A stretch of 51,175 nucleotides of DNA from Gemmatimonadota bacterium (GCA_003155795.1 PMEM01000048.1:1-51175), one strand, 5' to 3'. Shown: positions 7,809 to 18,513, counted from the stretch's first letter. Made by a program: numbers and translations. The notes: generated by a model not told the origin, from the sequence alone.

Positions 7809-8432
7809 CTACAAATATAAGGTCTGACTCAGCCGAACACGAAGGAGATCAACGGCAGTCGAGAGCAGCTCGGCGTGCCCCGATCCGTGAATCCAACTGC
7901 TCGCGCCAGAAGGATGGGGCAGCGCAATTACTGATGTCTCAAAATCGTGCAGCTTCATGACTCGTTCCGTTCCGATCACCTGTTCGAGAGGCAACTTGCC
8001 GAGGAATCGGTCGATGGCCAGCCGGCCAACCGGGATGATTACACCTGGCTTGATCAGCGCCAGCTCGGCGCCCAGCCAGCGACTGCACAACTTCTGCTCC
8101 GTAGCTGACGGTACTCTATCGCCCCGTCCGCTCGGGCTCGGGCCGGGATAACAGCGAGTGATCGCGGCAATGTAGATCCGCTCCCGAGCATCGTCTTCGG
8201 TCAGACCGGCCTGTGCGAGCCAGCCGAAAAGAGTCTTCCCGGCCCGGCCCGCGAATGGACGCTGGCTCGTCTTCTCAATCTGCCCCGGCGCCTGTCCAAC
8301 GAGCACGACCCTCGGGTTCCGCGCCATAGAGACGATTGGAACCGCCCCCGCTACAAGGTCACCGCACGAGCGACACCGGCTCAACGCCGCCCGATGCGAC
8401 TCCAGTCGGCGTGCGAGCGAAGCTGCTGGCAT
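7809..8432 (-). CDS. Uracil-DNA glycosylase family protein, [4Fe-4S] type
   Basis: A 207-residue member of the UDG superfamily, family 4/5-like. It removes uracil (or related damaged bases) from DNA as the first step of base excision repair. Motif 1 is VGQAPGQIE (residues ~45-53) followed by RPFAGRAGK; motif 2 is LPHPSGASSW. Four cysteines (C20, C23, C94, C116) sit where family 4 enzymes hold their iron-sulfur cluster. Family 4 usually has GEAPG, so the GQAPG form may indicate a distinct subgroup and substrate preference. It follows the topoisomerase IB gene by 15 nt and precedes ccmE by 3 nt. Confidence 0.85.
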   Translation of the reverse strand: MPAASLARRLESHRAALSRCRSCGDLVAGAVPIVSMARNPRVVLVGQAPGQIEKTSQRPFAGRAGKTLFGWLAQAGLTEDDARERIYIAAITRCYPGPSPSGRGDRVPSATEQKLCSRWLGAELALIKPGVIIPVGRLAIDRFLGKLPLEQVIGTERVMKLHDFETSVIALPHPSGASSWIHGSGHAELLSTAVDLLRVRLSQTLYL

Positions 8433-8447
8433 CTACGATCTACTCCT

Positions 8448-9482
8448 CTACTCCGACTCCGTTCGCCGTTTCCTGCGTCGTTCCGGAAAATGCGTGTCCA
8501 GAAATTGGATGAGCGCGCGCTCCTCAACTGAGTGGGAGCCGCTGGCGCGAGACCCCGTCGCCCCACCACCGTCCGTGCTGGTCGGTACCTGTATTGTATC
8601 GCCCTTCTCCACGTATCGCTCGATCACCACCGGATGCACGTACGCCTTTCGACAAATTGCCGGCGTGTTACCGAGCTCTGCTGCTACCAGACGCATCGTC
8701 GTCGCAACGTTCAGCACGGCGTCGCGCTTTGATTTCGAAGGCCCGAGATCGGCCAGCACGGTCGCCGCACGAAGCGTCCCGCCCCAGGTGCGGAAATCCT
8801 TTGCGCTGTACGGGAAGTCCGCAACATCCTGGAGGTACTGATTTACCTGGCCGGATTCAATGTTGTGCCAGCGTCCGTCCACATCCTGGCACCGGAACAG
8901 CCGCGAACCGCGGATCTTCAGCATCGCACTGATAAACCGGGCGAGATCGCGGCTCACTACCGTCTGGTGATGTCGTATGGAGCGCTTGCCGACATAGTCG
9001 AAGATGATCACGTCACCGCTAACTCTGACGTGCGATTTCTTGAGAGTCGTCAGGCCAAAGGTTCTGTTCTCTTTCGCGTATCGATCGTTGCCGATACGAA
9101 AGAATCCGTCTGACAGGAACCTCACGATCGCGGCACAGACCTTCTCCCGCGGCATTCCCTTCTTTCTGAAATCTGAATGGACTCGGCGCCTGATTGCCGG
9201 GAGATCGCGGCCCATCTGGCGCACTCGATAGTACTTCCGACGTTGGCCACGCTTGACCGCATTTGGATGGTACCTGTACTGCTTACGTCCCCGCGCGTCA
9301 AAGCCCCAGGCCTGAATCGCTGAGCGATCGCTGGTCGCGATGTGCACGTCGGTCCATGCCGGTGGGATTGTGAGAGCATCTATCTGAGTCGCCCGGCGCG
9401 CGGTTACTGGATTGCCCTTTGCCGTGAGGTACGTGTAATGATTTTGCTTGCTACCGGTTCTCGATAGCCATGTTTGGTGCAT
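8448..9482 (-). CDS. DNA topoisomerase IB (poxvirus-like)
   Basis: About 344 residues. The N-terminal domain has the typical PPAWTDVHIATSDRSAIQAWGFDARGR-like stretch. The catalytic domain shows the tyrosine-recombinase-like residues: Arg in NRTFGLTTL (~R140), Lys in a YVGKRS hairpin (~K166), Arg in KDFRTWGGT (~R231) and the nucleophile Tyr in CRKAYVHP (~Y281). It nicks and reseals one DNA strand to relax supercoils. The ATG at 9482 is chosen; a TTG at 9500 is the alternative. It is first in a leftward run with the glycosylase and ccm genes and is divergent from the enoyl-CoA hydratase gene. The C-terminal ~50 residues are charged and probably unstructured. Confidence 0.93.
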   Translation of the reverse strand: MHQTWLSRTGSKQNHYTYLTAKGNPVTARRATQIDALTIPPAWTDVHIATSDRSAIQAWGFDARGRKQYRYHPNAVKRGQRRKYYRVRQMGRDLPAIRRRVHSDFRKKGMPREKVCAAIVRFLSDGFFRIGNDRYAKENRTFGLTTLKKSHVRVSGDVIIFDYVGKRSIRHHQTVVSRDLARFISAMLKIRGSRLFRCQDVDGRWHNIESGQVNQYLQDVADFPYSAKDFRTWGGTLRAATVLADLGPSKSKRDAVLNVATTMRLVAAELGNTPAICRKAYVHPVVIERYVEKGDTIQVPTSTDGGGATGSRASGSHSVEERALIQFLDTHFPERRRKRRTESE

Positions 9483-9550
9483 GTAGCGCGACCCAAGCAA
9501 GAAAGCTGCCCGGGAAATCGGCCGGGGGCTGCCACGCTTATATTCCGCGC

Positions 9551-10333
9551 ATGCCTTCCTATGACTTTCTCACCTTCGAAGTGACCGACCGGATCGCTAC
9601 GATCACGGTCAATCGGCCCGACAAACTCAACGCGCTGAATGGCGGGACAATCGCTGAACTCGGCGCCGCCATCGATGAGGCACGGGTTCGACAGGATGTC
9701 GCTGGCATCATCCTGACAGGCGCTGGCCGAGCGTTTATTGCTGGCGCGGATATCGCCGAACTACGAACGCAGACCCCATTCATCGCCAAGGGCCGTGCGC
9801 GCGCCGGACAGGAAATATTTCGGCGATTCGAGATGTGCCCCAAGCCGGTCATCGCAGCGATCAATGGATTCGCGCTGGGCGGTGGCTGCGAGCTCGCCAT
9901 GGCGTGTCATATCCGCATCGCGTCGGAACACGCGAAGTTCGGCCAACCAGAAGTAAAGCTCGGAATTCTTCCCGGGTACGGCGGCACCCAGCGCCTCCCA
10001 CGACTGATCGGCAAGGGCCGCGCCCTGCAGTTGCTGATGACTGGTGAAATGATCGACGCCGAGGAGGCGCTACGCATCGGACTGGTGAATCGAGTTGTAC
10101 ATGCAGCGGAACTGCTCGGTACCGCGCAACTCATGCTCAAACAGATCATGCAGAACGCTCCGCTCGCCGTTGCTCTGTGCATCGAAGCTGTAGATCGTGG
10201 GCTGGGCATGACGCTCGAAGAGGGACTGACGCTTGAGGCAAATCACTTCGGCCTCCTCGCTGCCACCGATGACATGCAAGAAGGAATGTCCGCCTTCCTC
10301 GACAAGCGCGCGCCGAGCTTCAGCGGGCGCTGA
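9551..10333 (+). CDS. Enoyl-CoA hydratase/isomerase family protein
   Basis: A 260-residue crotonase-fold enzyme. It shows NRPDKLNALNGGTI, the oxyanion-hole region GRAFIAGADIAEL, and INGFALGGGCELAMACHIRIAS with Glu of the hydratase site in GQPEVKLGILPGYGGTQRLPRLIG. This fits an enoyl-CoA hydratase of fatty acid beta-oxidation or butyryl-CoA metabolism. The ATG at 9551 gives the normal family length; a longer in-frame start at 9470 overlaps the divergent topoisomerase gene and was not used. It lies 20 nt upstream of recF, in the place where dnaA or dnaN often lies in other genomes. Confidence 0.92.
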   Translation: MPSYDFLTFEVTDRIATITVNRPDKLNALNGGTIAELGAAIDEARVRQDVAGIILTGAGRAFIAGADIAELRTQTPFIAKGRARAGQEIFRRFEMCPKPVIAAINGFALGGGCELAMACHIRIASEHAKFGQPEVKLGILPGYGGTQRLPRLIGKGRALQLLMTGEMIDAEEALRIGLVNRVVHAAELLGTAQLMLKQIMQNAPLAVALCIEAVDRGLGMTLEEGLTLEANHFGLLAATDDMQEGMSAFLDKRAPSFSGR

Positions 10334-10353
10334 ATCCAGCGCGCGATTGAGTA

Positions 10354-11463
10354 ATGGCACGGCTCAAGCGGATCGTACTGCGCGACTTTCGCAACATCGC
10401 GCGCGCAGACCTCACCTTCCCCACCGACGGTGTCGTGCTCATCGGTGACAACGGTCATGGCAAGACGAACCTCCTGGAAGCGATCTACTATTTCCAGTTG
10501 CTGCGCTCTGTGCGCGGCGCGCGTGATGCAGACCTCGTACGATTTGGTGCCGCTGCATTCCACTTGCACGCGACAGTCGAGACGGGAGCTGAGCACGAAT
10601 TGTCGGTCGGCTTCGGACGCGGCCGAAAGAAAGTCATGGTCGATGGCGCTGAGTCCAAACGGCTGAGCTCTGCGCTTGGCTCGCTGCCGGCAATCGTAAT
10701 CTCGCCGCGCGATGTGGCGCTGGTGAGCGGCGCGCCAACTGAGCGCCGCCGTTTTCTGGATGTTGCACTCGCTCTCACATCGCCGCGATATCTCAACGCA
10801 TTACAAAAATATCGCGGTGCGCTCGTCAGGCGAAATGCAGCACTCCGCGGAGTAACGCGCGGCGCCCAGTCCGACGAAAGCGTTGCAGTGTGGGAGCCGG
10901 AACTCGCGTCCAGCGGCGCGATTCTTCTGACTGAACGTGTGGCATGGATGGATCGTCATGCTTCCGAATTCACGCGGCTTTCGGCTGCAATCGGCGAGGC
11001 AGAACCGATGACGATGCAGTATGTCACGGCAATCACGGATCCGCGCGATGCAGCTGCCGAGCTTGCGGATACACTGGCCAGAAAGCGCTCGCTGGATATT
11101 CGGAGGGGACTCACGGAGGCCGGCCCGCATCGCGACGACATCGCCCTCCGGATCGGCAATCACGCCCTTCGCACGTTCGGTTCCGGCGGCCAACAGCGAA
11201 CCGCGGCTATCACGCTTCGACTGCTGGAGGCAGAAACCCTCAAGGCCTATGCGGGCAGCGACCCCGTTCTGCTGTTGGATGACCCGTTCGCTGAGCTGGA
11301 CAGTCACAGAAGCGCGCATATTCTTACGCTCCTCCAGGAAATGGTTACTGGACAGACTATCCTGACAGTGCCCCGAGCTGGTGATATTCCCGCCGACTTC
11401 AGCGGCCTCGATCGATGGAGCGTGAGGGACGGAATCATCTCGGCGACATCCCGAGCGATTTGA
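10354..11463 (+). CDS. recF: DNA replication and repair protein RecF
   Basis: A 369-residue SMC-like ATPase that loads RecA at gaps together with RecO and RecR. The Walker A is IGDNGHGKTNLLEAI (residues ~30-44), followed by the conserved region ISPRDVALVSGAPTERRRFLD. Near the C-terminus it has GPHRDDIAL, the signature FGSGGQQRTAAI and Walker B LLLDDPFAELD (about 303-313). The length is normal. The next gene, dciA, starts 1 nt after the stop, as in many bacterial recF-DUF721-gyrB clusters. Confidence 0.96.
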   Translation: MARLKRIVLRDFRNIARADLTFPTDGVVLIGDNGHGKTNLLEAIYYFQLLRSVRGARDADLVRFGAAAFHLHATVETGAEHELSVGFGRGRKKVMVDGAESKRLSSALGSLPAIVISPRDVALVSGAPTERRRFLDVALALTSPRYLNALQKYRGALVRRNAALRGVTRGAQSDESVAVWEPELASSGAILLTERVAWMDRHASEFTRLSAAIGEAEPMTMQYVTAITDPRDAAAELADTLARKRSLDIRRGLTEAGPHRDDIALRIGNHALRTFGSGGQQRTAAITLRLLEAETLKAYAGSDPVLLLDDPFAELDSHRSAHILTLLQEMVTGQTILTVPRAGDIPADFSGLDRWSVRDGIISATSRAI

Positions 11464-11464
11464 G

Positions 11465-11779
11465 ATGTCGCCGAAGAAACCCGGACCTGAGAAGATCTCT
11501 GACGCGCTGAGTTCGTACCTGAAAGCGGCGGGGCTGGACGTCCGGATGGTGCAGGCAGCAGTGGTGCCCGAGTGGGCTGAACTTGTCGGTCATGACATCG
11601 CCGCCGTGACGGAGCCGCTATTTGTGACACCGGACGGGTCCCTGTTTGTGGCCGTCAGGACCAACGCATGGATGACCGAATTGCAGCTGATGGAGCCTCA
11701 GCTTGTCGCCGCGCTCAACACGGATCCTGACCGTCCGAGAGTGAGAAAACTGAGGTTCCAGCTGCAACGCCCGGACTGA
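11465..11779 (+). CDS. dciA: DciA-like DUF721 protein (putative replicative helicase loader)
   Basis: A 104-residue protein with the DUF721 core: ISDALSSYLKAAGLDVRM, VVPEWAELVGHDIAAVTEP, DGSLFVAVRTNAWMTELQLM and a final RKLRFQL. DUF721 proteins between recF and gyrB have been named DciA and shown to help load the DnaB helicase in several bacteria. The ATG follows the recF stop by one base, so the two are likely co-translated. A likely gyrB promoter follows in the 146 nt gap. Confidence 0.85.
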   Translation: MSPKKPGPEKISDALSSYLKAAGLDVRMVQAAVVPEWAELVGHDIAAVTEPLFVTPDGSLFVAVRTNAWMTELQLMEPQLVAALNTDPDRPRVRKLRFQLQRPD

Positions 11780-11826
11780 CCGCTCCAAGTCGTTGTAGCG
11801 CAACGCTTTAGACCGTGCCGACGGAG

Positions 11827-11855
11827 TTGCAAACGGAGTCGGAACAGGTTATCTT
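11827..11855 (+). promoter_or_regulatory. Probable sigma-70-type promoter for gyrB
   Basis: TTGCAA (11827-11832) and TATCTT (11850-11855) are separated by exactly 17 nt, in the gap between dciA and gyrB. The AT-rich stretch ATCTTAATAACTCTA stands out against the GC-rich background. The start codon of gyrB is 70 nt downstream. This is a pattern match only; no experimental data. Confidence 0.5.
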
Positions 11856-11925
11856 AATAACTCTAGAGCACCGTTTGCTTCGGGTTTCATTCGGTGAGTG
11901 CCTCACGCCTATTTTGGTCGCGTAA

Positions 11926-13875
<1,950 letters not shown>

Positions 13876-13894
13876 AAATTGTTCGCGTTGGACA

Positions 13895-13931
13895 GAGGCG
13901 GCGTCTCCAACTGGTGACGCCGCCTTTTTTT
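13895..13931 (+). terminator. Rho-independent terminator of gyrB
   Basis: A 9 bp perfect GC-rich stem (GGCGGCGTC at 13897-13905 with GACGCCGCC at 13916-13924), a 10 nt loop and a run of seven T. It begins 20 nt after the gyrB stop. Confidence 0.93.
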
Positions 13932-14098
13932 GTGCTCCATTCGCGCGGGACCCGCGTGTGACCCGCGTGTCCAGCGCGACCACACCGCAACAATTTGCTC
14001 CTCCCCTCGCGGTCGCGCTCATCCTCCTGCTGGCCCGTCAGCATATACTCGACGCGTAGATCAAACCCTACTCGCCGCATCGCGGCAGGAGTTCCGAT
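13932..14098. other. Intergenic region after gyrB with an 11-bp tandem repeat
   Basis: No gene is seen here. Two exact head-to-tail copies of GACCCGCGTGT lie at 13949-13970. A good ribosome binding site (AGGAG, about 14089-14093) precedes the DUF4402 gene start at 14099. No clear promoter could be read by eye. Confidence 0.5.
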
Positions 14099-14638
14099 AT
14101 GCAAGCATCACTCCGCCGGCTGCTGTTCGCAACGCCGCTTTTCATGGCAGCCTTGCTCGCAACGCCCGCACACGCTCAATCCACCGCGTCAGGATCCATG
14201 GCCGTCAATGCATTGGTTGTGAATCCACTCGGCCTGAACGTGACACGCCCGCTCGATTTTGGCCGACTCCTCACATCTACATCCAGGACAATCGCGCCAG
14301 CGGCGGCAACCAGTGGTCGCTTTGAACTCGTTGGTGAGGGCGGTTCCGCCGTAACCGTAACCCTCTCAATGCCTTCGCAGCTCAGCCCGACGGCCGGTGG
14401 TGCCAATCTGCCGGTGGGTGCATGGACATACGTTGCCAGCAACAGCGCTGCGCTTGGCGAAACCCCAGTGTCATTCAACGCCGGGGCCACCGATAATCTT
14501 GCAATTTCGTTTCAGGCCGCCACTGGAACTACGAAGATCTACTTCGGAATTGGCGCGACTGTTACCGCATCGGCGGCGCAGCCTTCCTCGGCGTACACGG
14601 CGACGGGTCAGATCACCGCAGCGTACGCCGACCTGTGA
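14099..14638 (+). CDS. Secreted DUF4402-domain protein, fimbrial-subunit-like
   Basis: A 179-residue protein with a clear signal peptide (LLFATPLFMAALLATPAHAQ, cleavage near residue 26) and no cysteines in the mature part. The body is a small-residue-rich beta domain typical of DUF4402: PLDFGRLLTSTSRTI near the start, repeated Thr/Ala strands, and an end of YTATGQITAAYADL. DUF4402 proteins are secreted, fimbrillin-like proteins of unknown role. The stop overlaps the start of the PapD-like gene as GTGA (14635-14638), so the two proteins are very likely made together. AGGAG lies before the ATG. Confidence 0.82.
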   Translation: MQASLRRLLFATPLFMAALLATPAHAQSTASGSMAVNALVVNPLGLNVTRPLDFGRLLTSTSRTIAPAAATSGRFELVGEGGSAVTVTLSMPSQLSPTAGGANLPVGAWTYVASNSAALGETPVSFNAGATDNLAISFQAATGTTKIYFGIGATVTASAAQPSSAYTATGQITAAYADL

Positions 14639-15498
14639 GGTTGCGATTCGTTGGAGTCCGCGCCGCGAGGGCTGGCGTGGCATGGTGCGCGCTTGGTCGA
14701 ATTGCCGGAGCGCAGGTCGCTGGCATCGGCGTGGATCCGCACATGGTTGTCCTGACTCCCTCGCGCCCAGCCGGAGCGATCACGGTGCTGAACCCGCACG
14801 CAACCCGTGCGGAGTTCAGCGTGGACCTGCGCTTTGGATTCGCCACCGCGGATTCAGCGGGACGCCTGCGCGTCGAGTTGCGCGACGGACCGGACAGCGC
14901 CAGCGCCGCTGACTGGATTACTCCTTATCCACAGCGATTCACGCTCCGCCCAGGTGGTACTCGTACCGTCCGGCTACTCGCGCAACCACCCGGCGGACTT
15001 CCCGACGGCGAATACTGGGCGCGCATTACAGTCCATGCACGCGATGACACGCCACCAGTGTTCGTCGATAGCACCGACTCCTCGTCTGCACGAGTCCGGA
15101 TCGCCATGGAAACAGCGACCGTGCTTCCCATATTCTTTCGGAAGGGCACGGTCACCACCAGTGTAACCATCTCAGATCTCGATGCGATCGCGATCCAGGA
15201 CTCCCTGGCGGTGAGCGCAACGCTCACTCGCAGCGGCAACGGCGCATTCATTGGCGTCGCACACTTGGTTGTTCACGATGCAAGCGGGGCAGCAGTCGCG
15301 ACAGCCGATCGGCATATCGCGGTCTATCGCTCCATGCGGCCGCGCTGGAATATCGCTCTGCCACGCGATGCTTGCCCTGACGGCTGCAAGGTCACGCTCC
15401 GTCTCTCGACCGAACGGCACGACGTGCCACGAAGTCTACTTCTCGCGGGCACGTCAGACGAGAAGGTCACTATTGCGCGGCGTGAGTTGCCACCGTGA
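14635..15498 (+). CDS. PapD-like periplasmic chaperone-type protein
   Basis: A 287-residue protein whose first domain fits the immunoglobulin-like N-terminal fold of pilus assembly chaperones: VDPHMVVLTPSRPAGAITVL, NPHATRAEFSVDLRFGF, then ITPYPQRFTLRPGGTRTVRL and LPDGEYWARITVHA. The second half looks like a further beta domain. The weakly hydrophobic start (ARAGVAWCALGRIAGAQ) may be a signal sequence. Chaperones of this type cap fimbrial subunits; the coupled upstream gene encodes a DUF4402 fimbrillin-like protein. No outer-membrane usher gene is near. It ends 9 nt from the convergent phosphorylase gene. Confidence 0.72.
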   Translation: MRLRFVGVRAARAGVAWCALGRIAGAQVAGIGVDPHMVVLTPSRPAGAITVLNPHATRAEFSVDLRFGFATADSAGRLRVELRDGPDSASAADWITPYPQRFTLRPGGTRTVRLLAQPPGGLPDGEYWARITVHARDDTPPVFVDSTDSSSARVRIAMETATVLPIFFRKGTVTTSVTISDLDAIAIQDSLAVSATLTRSGNGAFIGVAHLVVHDASGAAVATADRHIAVYRSMRPRWNIALPRDACPDGCKVTLRLSTERHDVPRSLLLAGTSDEKVTIARRELPP

Positions 15499-15507
15499 TA
15501 GTGACAG

Positions 15508-16833
15508 CTAGAATTCCTGTACCGATCCGGAGGTTATTCGGTGCGAGACTAATGGCAGAATTTCAACGGGCAAGTCTCCGATCGTAATTGCTTCGTCGAG
15601 CACGCTGCGGCCGATCGCAACCCCCGACTCGTCCGCAGCGTGAATTACAGCCATCAACTCTCCCTCGTGTACCACGGAATTTGGATTGACGCGAATATCG
15701 AAACCCACGGCCGGATCGATTACATCGTGCATCGCGCGTCTACCGCCTCCGAGCGCTACAACACCATGCCCGATCACCCGAGGCGTGACGGCCTGCACAA
15801 CGCCGTCACGCCTCGCGAGATACTCCAACTGTATCGGTGCCTGCGGGAGCAGCGAAACATCGTCAACGACGCGCGCATCGCCACCCTGCGCTGCGATGAT
15901 CGCGCGGAAGCGTTCCGCCGCCCGTCCGCTCTCAATCGCCGATCGCATGCGCTCGTGCGCTTCCTCGTACGTCGACACCACGCGGGCGAGCATGAGCATC
16001 TCGGCCCCAAGCGCATAGGTGACGGTTGCGAGGTCGGTCGGCGGATTCCCATTGAGAAACTCGATCGACTCGCGGACCTCCAGTGCGTTTCCGCACGTGT
16101 TCCCGAGCGGCCGATCCATCGCCGTGACGAGCGCCACAACCGGGCATCCACGATCCGCACCCAACTCAATCATCGTCTTTGCAAGGTCGATTTCCCTGTC
16201 CAGTTCCGGCAGGAACGCACCGCTGCCGCTCTTTATATCGAGAACTAGTCCAGTCAGCCCCTCAGCGAGCTTCTTGCTCATTATGCTCGCCGAAATGAGT
16301 GGAATTGCCTCGACCGTTCCCGTCGCATCACGAAGCGCGTAGAGCTTTTTGTCAGCTGGGGCGATCTCGCCGGTCTGGCCGATCAACGCACAACCAATGC
16401 GGCTCAGCTGCTCGGTTGCCGCGGCGAGTGACAGATCGGTGCGAAAACCGGGAATGGATTCGAGCTTATCGAGCGTACCACCTGTGTGCCCAAGTCCGCG
16501 GCCGGACATCATCGGGATAGCCACGCCAAGCTCGGCGATGAGTGGCGCAAGAATAAGTGACACCTTGTCGCCGACTCCACCCGTGGAGTGCTTGTCCAGC
16601 CGCGCGACATCGAGCGCGGAAAGGTCGAGCATCGCTCCGCTGCTCAGCATCGCGTCGGTCAGGGCATCTGTTTCCTCGCGGGTCATTCCGCGAAAATAGA
16701 CTGCCATGAGTAGTGCCGAGATCTGATAATCGGGTACCTTTCCTGCGGAATAGGCGTGGATCAAGTCGCGCCATTCGACGGAGGTAAGTCTGCCGCCGTC
16801 GCGTTTTCGTTCTATGAGCCGCGGAACAATCAT
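15508..16833 (-). CDS. deoA: Thymidine/pyrimidine-nucleoside phosphorylase
   Basis: A 441-residue enzyme that splits pyrimidine nucleosides with phosphate to base and (deoxy)ribose-1-phosphate. It contains the family signature DKHSTGGVGDKVSL (residues ~80-93), SGRGLGHTGGTLDKLES, ASIMSKKLAEGLTGLVLDIKSGSGAF, and a C-terminal beta domain. The ATG at 16833 gives MIVPRLIERKRDGGRL, the usual N-terminus; an in-frame start at 16908 would overlap the divergent TPR gene. Whether it is specific for thymidine (deoA) or also uses uridine (pdp) cannot be told by eye. The divergent gene starts 43 nt away. Confidence 0.94.
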   Translation of the reverse strand: MIVPRLIERKRDGGRLTSVEWRDLIHAYSAGKVPDYQISALLMAVYFRGMTREETDALTDAMLSSGAMLDLSALDVARLDKHSTGGVGDKVSLILAPLIAELGVAIPMMSGRGLGHTGGTLDKLESIPGFRTDLSLAAATEQLSRIGCALIGQTGEIAPADKKLYALRDATGTVEAIPLISASIMSKKLAEGLTGLVLDIKSGSGAFLPELDREIDLAKTMIELGADRGCPVVALVTAMDRPLGNTCGNALEVRESIEFLNGNPPTDLATVTYALGAEMLMLARVVSTYEEAHERMRSAIESGRAAERFRAIIAAQGGDARVVDDVSLLPQAPIQLEYLARRDGVVQAVTPRVIGHGVVALGGGRRAMHDVIDPAVGFDIRVNPNSVVHEGELMAVIHAADESGVAIGRSVLDEAITIGDLPVEILPLVSHRITSGSVQEF

Positions 16834-16876
16834 TGGGGTATTGAGAGAAACGTTCACGTTCTTGGAGATCCCAGGT

Positions 16877-17647
16877 ATGACTCGAAAACTCGCAATCGCG
16901 TACACCATCGCAGTCTTCCTCGCGATTCCCGCTTCGCAGGTTCACGCGCAATCAGCGGCAGATTGGATATCGAAAGGTGATGCGGCGTACGTCGCGCGCA
17001 ATGCCTCCGACGCAATCGCTGCGTATGACAGGGCAATCGCCCTTGATCCAAACAATTACGAGGCACTGTGGCGCGACGCGCGCTCTCAGGTCGATCTGGC
17101 CACATTCGACCCGGACGTCGATAAGCGTACGGCGCTCTACAACAGCGCACAGGAACACGCTGCCAAGGCGGTTGAAGTAAATCCCGGCGGCGCCGACGGA
17201 CACTTCGTTCTTTCCGAGGCGCTGGGCCGAATGGCCCTCACGCTCGGGGCACGCGACCGGGTGAAATACGCTGGCAAGGTGCGTGACGCGGCGCTCGCCT
17301 GTCTTAAAATCGACCCCACACACGCAGGTTGTCTCCACGTGATGGGTGTGTGGAACGCCGAAATCATGCGGCTCAACGGCCTCACTCGAATGATCGCGCG
17401 CAATTTCCTGGGCGGTGGCGTATTTGGCGAGGCCAGCTGGGCAAACGCGCGCCGATACATGGAGGAGGCCGTAAAGAACGATCCGCGCCGAATCGTGCAT
17501 CGGTTGGATCTGGCCAAGGTTTACAGCGACATGGGCCTCAAATCAGCCGCAAAGACAGAATTCGAGGCTGTAGTCTCTGGTGAGCTGATCGACTATAACG
17601 ATCCGCAGTTCAAGGCCCAAGCCGCGGCCGCACTCAAAAAGCTGTAG
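16877..17647 (+). CDS. Secreted TPR-repeat protein of unknown function
   Basis: A 256-residue protein with a signal peptide (KLAIAYTIAVFLAIPASQVHAQ; cleavage after about residue 24) and TPR-like helical repeats, for example ADWISKGDAAYVARNASDAIAAYDRAI and DNYEAL-like units, AAKAVEVNPGGADGHFVLSEALGRM, and a last KVYSDMGLKSAAKTEFEAVV. Its place is probably the periplasm, where TPRs bind partner proteins. A longer in-frame start (16814) would give an odd N-terminal extension before the signal peptide, so 16877 is chosen. Confidence 0.82.
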   Translation: MTRKLAIAYTIAVFLAIPASQVHAQSAADWISKGDAAYVARNASDAIAAYDRAIALDPNNYEALWRDARSQVDLATFDPDVDKRTALYNSAQEHAAKAVEVNPGGADGHFVLSEALGRMALTLGARDRVKYAGKVRDAALACLKIDPTHAGCLHVMGVWNAEIMRLNGLTRMIARNFLGGGVFGEASWANARRYMEEAVKNDPRRIVHRLDLAKVYSDMGLKSAAKTEFEAVVSGELIDYNDPQFKAQAAAALKKL

Positions 17648-17688
17648 CGTCCGGAGGCGGCTTCCTGGCTGCCAGGGTTCAGGAGGCG

Positions 17689-17997
17689 CTAGAGACCGCC
17701 ACGGGAGCGAATTCGGTTCCGCCCGTACCTGGCGGCGTCCTGAAATTCTTCGCCAAGCCGCTCCCATGCTGTGAGCCTCCAGGGGCGCCGCTTCCGCAAT
17801 TCCCGACCAATCGCGAGCCTCGTATGCTCGCCCGACTGTGGTGCCATGAGGAGCGCGATGCCTGCGCCCAGCGCCAAACCGGCGACCATCCCGGCGCTGA
17901 CGAGAGCGATTGTACGCCAATCTGATTCCCTTGAGAAGGGGCGGCCTCGCGGTTTCGCGACGAATGACGACTGCTGATCATGCAATTTGACGGGCAT
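17689..17997 (-). CDS. YtxH-like small membrane protein
   Basis: A 102-residue protein with one glycine-rich membrane helix (LVSAGMVAGLALGAGIALLM) followed at once by APQSGEHTR. This matches the YtxH pattern in which a GxxxG helix precedes APxSGxETR. YtxH proteins are often stress-induced and envelope-linked; the function is unknown. The ATG at 17997 has a good Shine-Dalgarno (GGAGTGA, 4 nt spacing); longer in-frame starts at 18066 and 18108 lack one. It is divergent from the response regulator gene, which uses the same GGAGTGA before its start. Confidence 0.78.
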   Translation of the reverse strand: MPVKLHDQQSSFVAKPRGRPFSRESDWRTIALVSAGMVAGLALGAGIALLMAPQSGEHTRLAIGRELRKRRPWRLTAWERLGEEFQDAARYGRNRIRSRGGL

Positions 17998-18134
17998 TTT
18001 CTCACTCCACGTGTGTCTATTTCGAGCGCCAAATGTTTCTTCCGGGGTGTCTTGTATCGTTTCCATGTGGCCTTTGAACTGAAGCTGGTAAGAATCTTGC
18101 GCTGACATACGTGCAATACCCGTGCGAGGAGTGA

Positions 18135-18513
18135 ATGAGCGACTCTGGCAAGTTAGTGTTACTCGTAGAAGACAACGAAGACAACCGGATCGTCTACTCG
18201 ACGATTCTCAAGCATTTTGGCTATAGTGTGCTTGAGGCTTTGAACGGAGAGGAGGGGATCGCGAAAGCTCGAGCCCAGCAACCCGATCTGATTCTCATGG
18301 ATATCTCCATACCTGTGATTGACGGTTGGGAAGCGACGCAGGTGCTCAAGCACGACCCTGCAACCAAGCATATTCCAATCATTGCGCTCACTGCGCATGC
18401 CCTGGCTTCCGACCGGGAGAAGGCCATGGAAGTGGGCTGTGACGGATACCTGGCCAAACCGTGTGAGCCCCGCGCAGTTGTCGCCGAGGTACAACGGTTC
18501 CTTGGTCGCCCCA

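Noticed and set aside
14925..14933. Perfect DnaA box TTATCCACA
   Set aside because: A single copy inside the PapD-like coding region, with no cluster of boxes, no AT-rich unwinding region and no dnaA nearby, so no origin is called.
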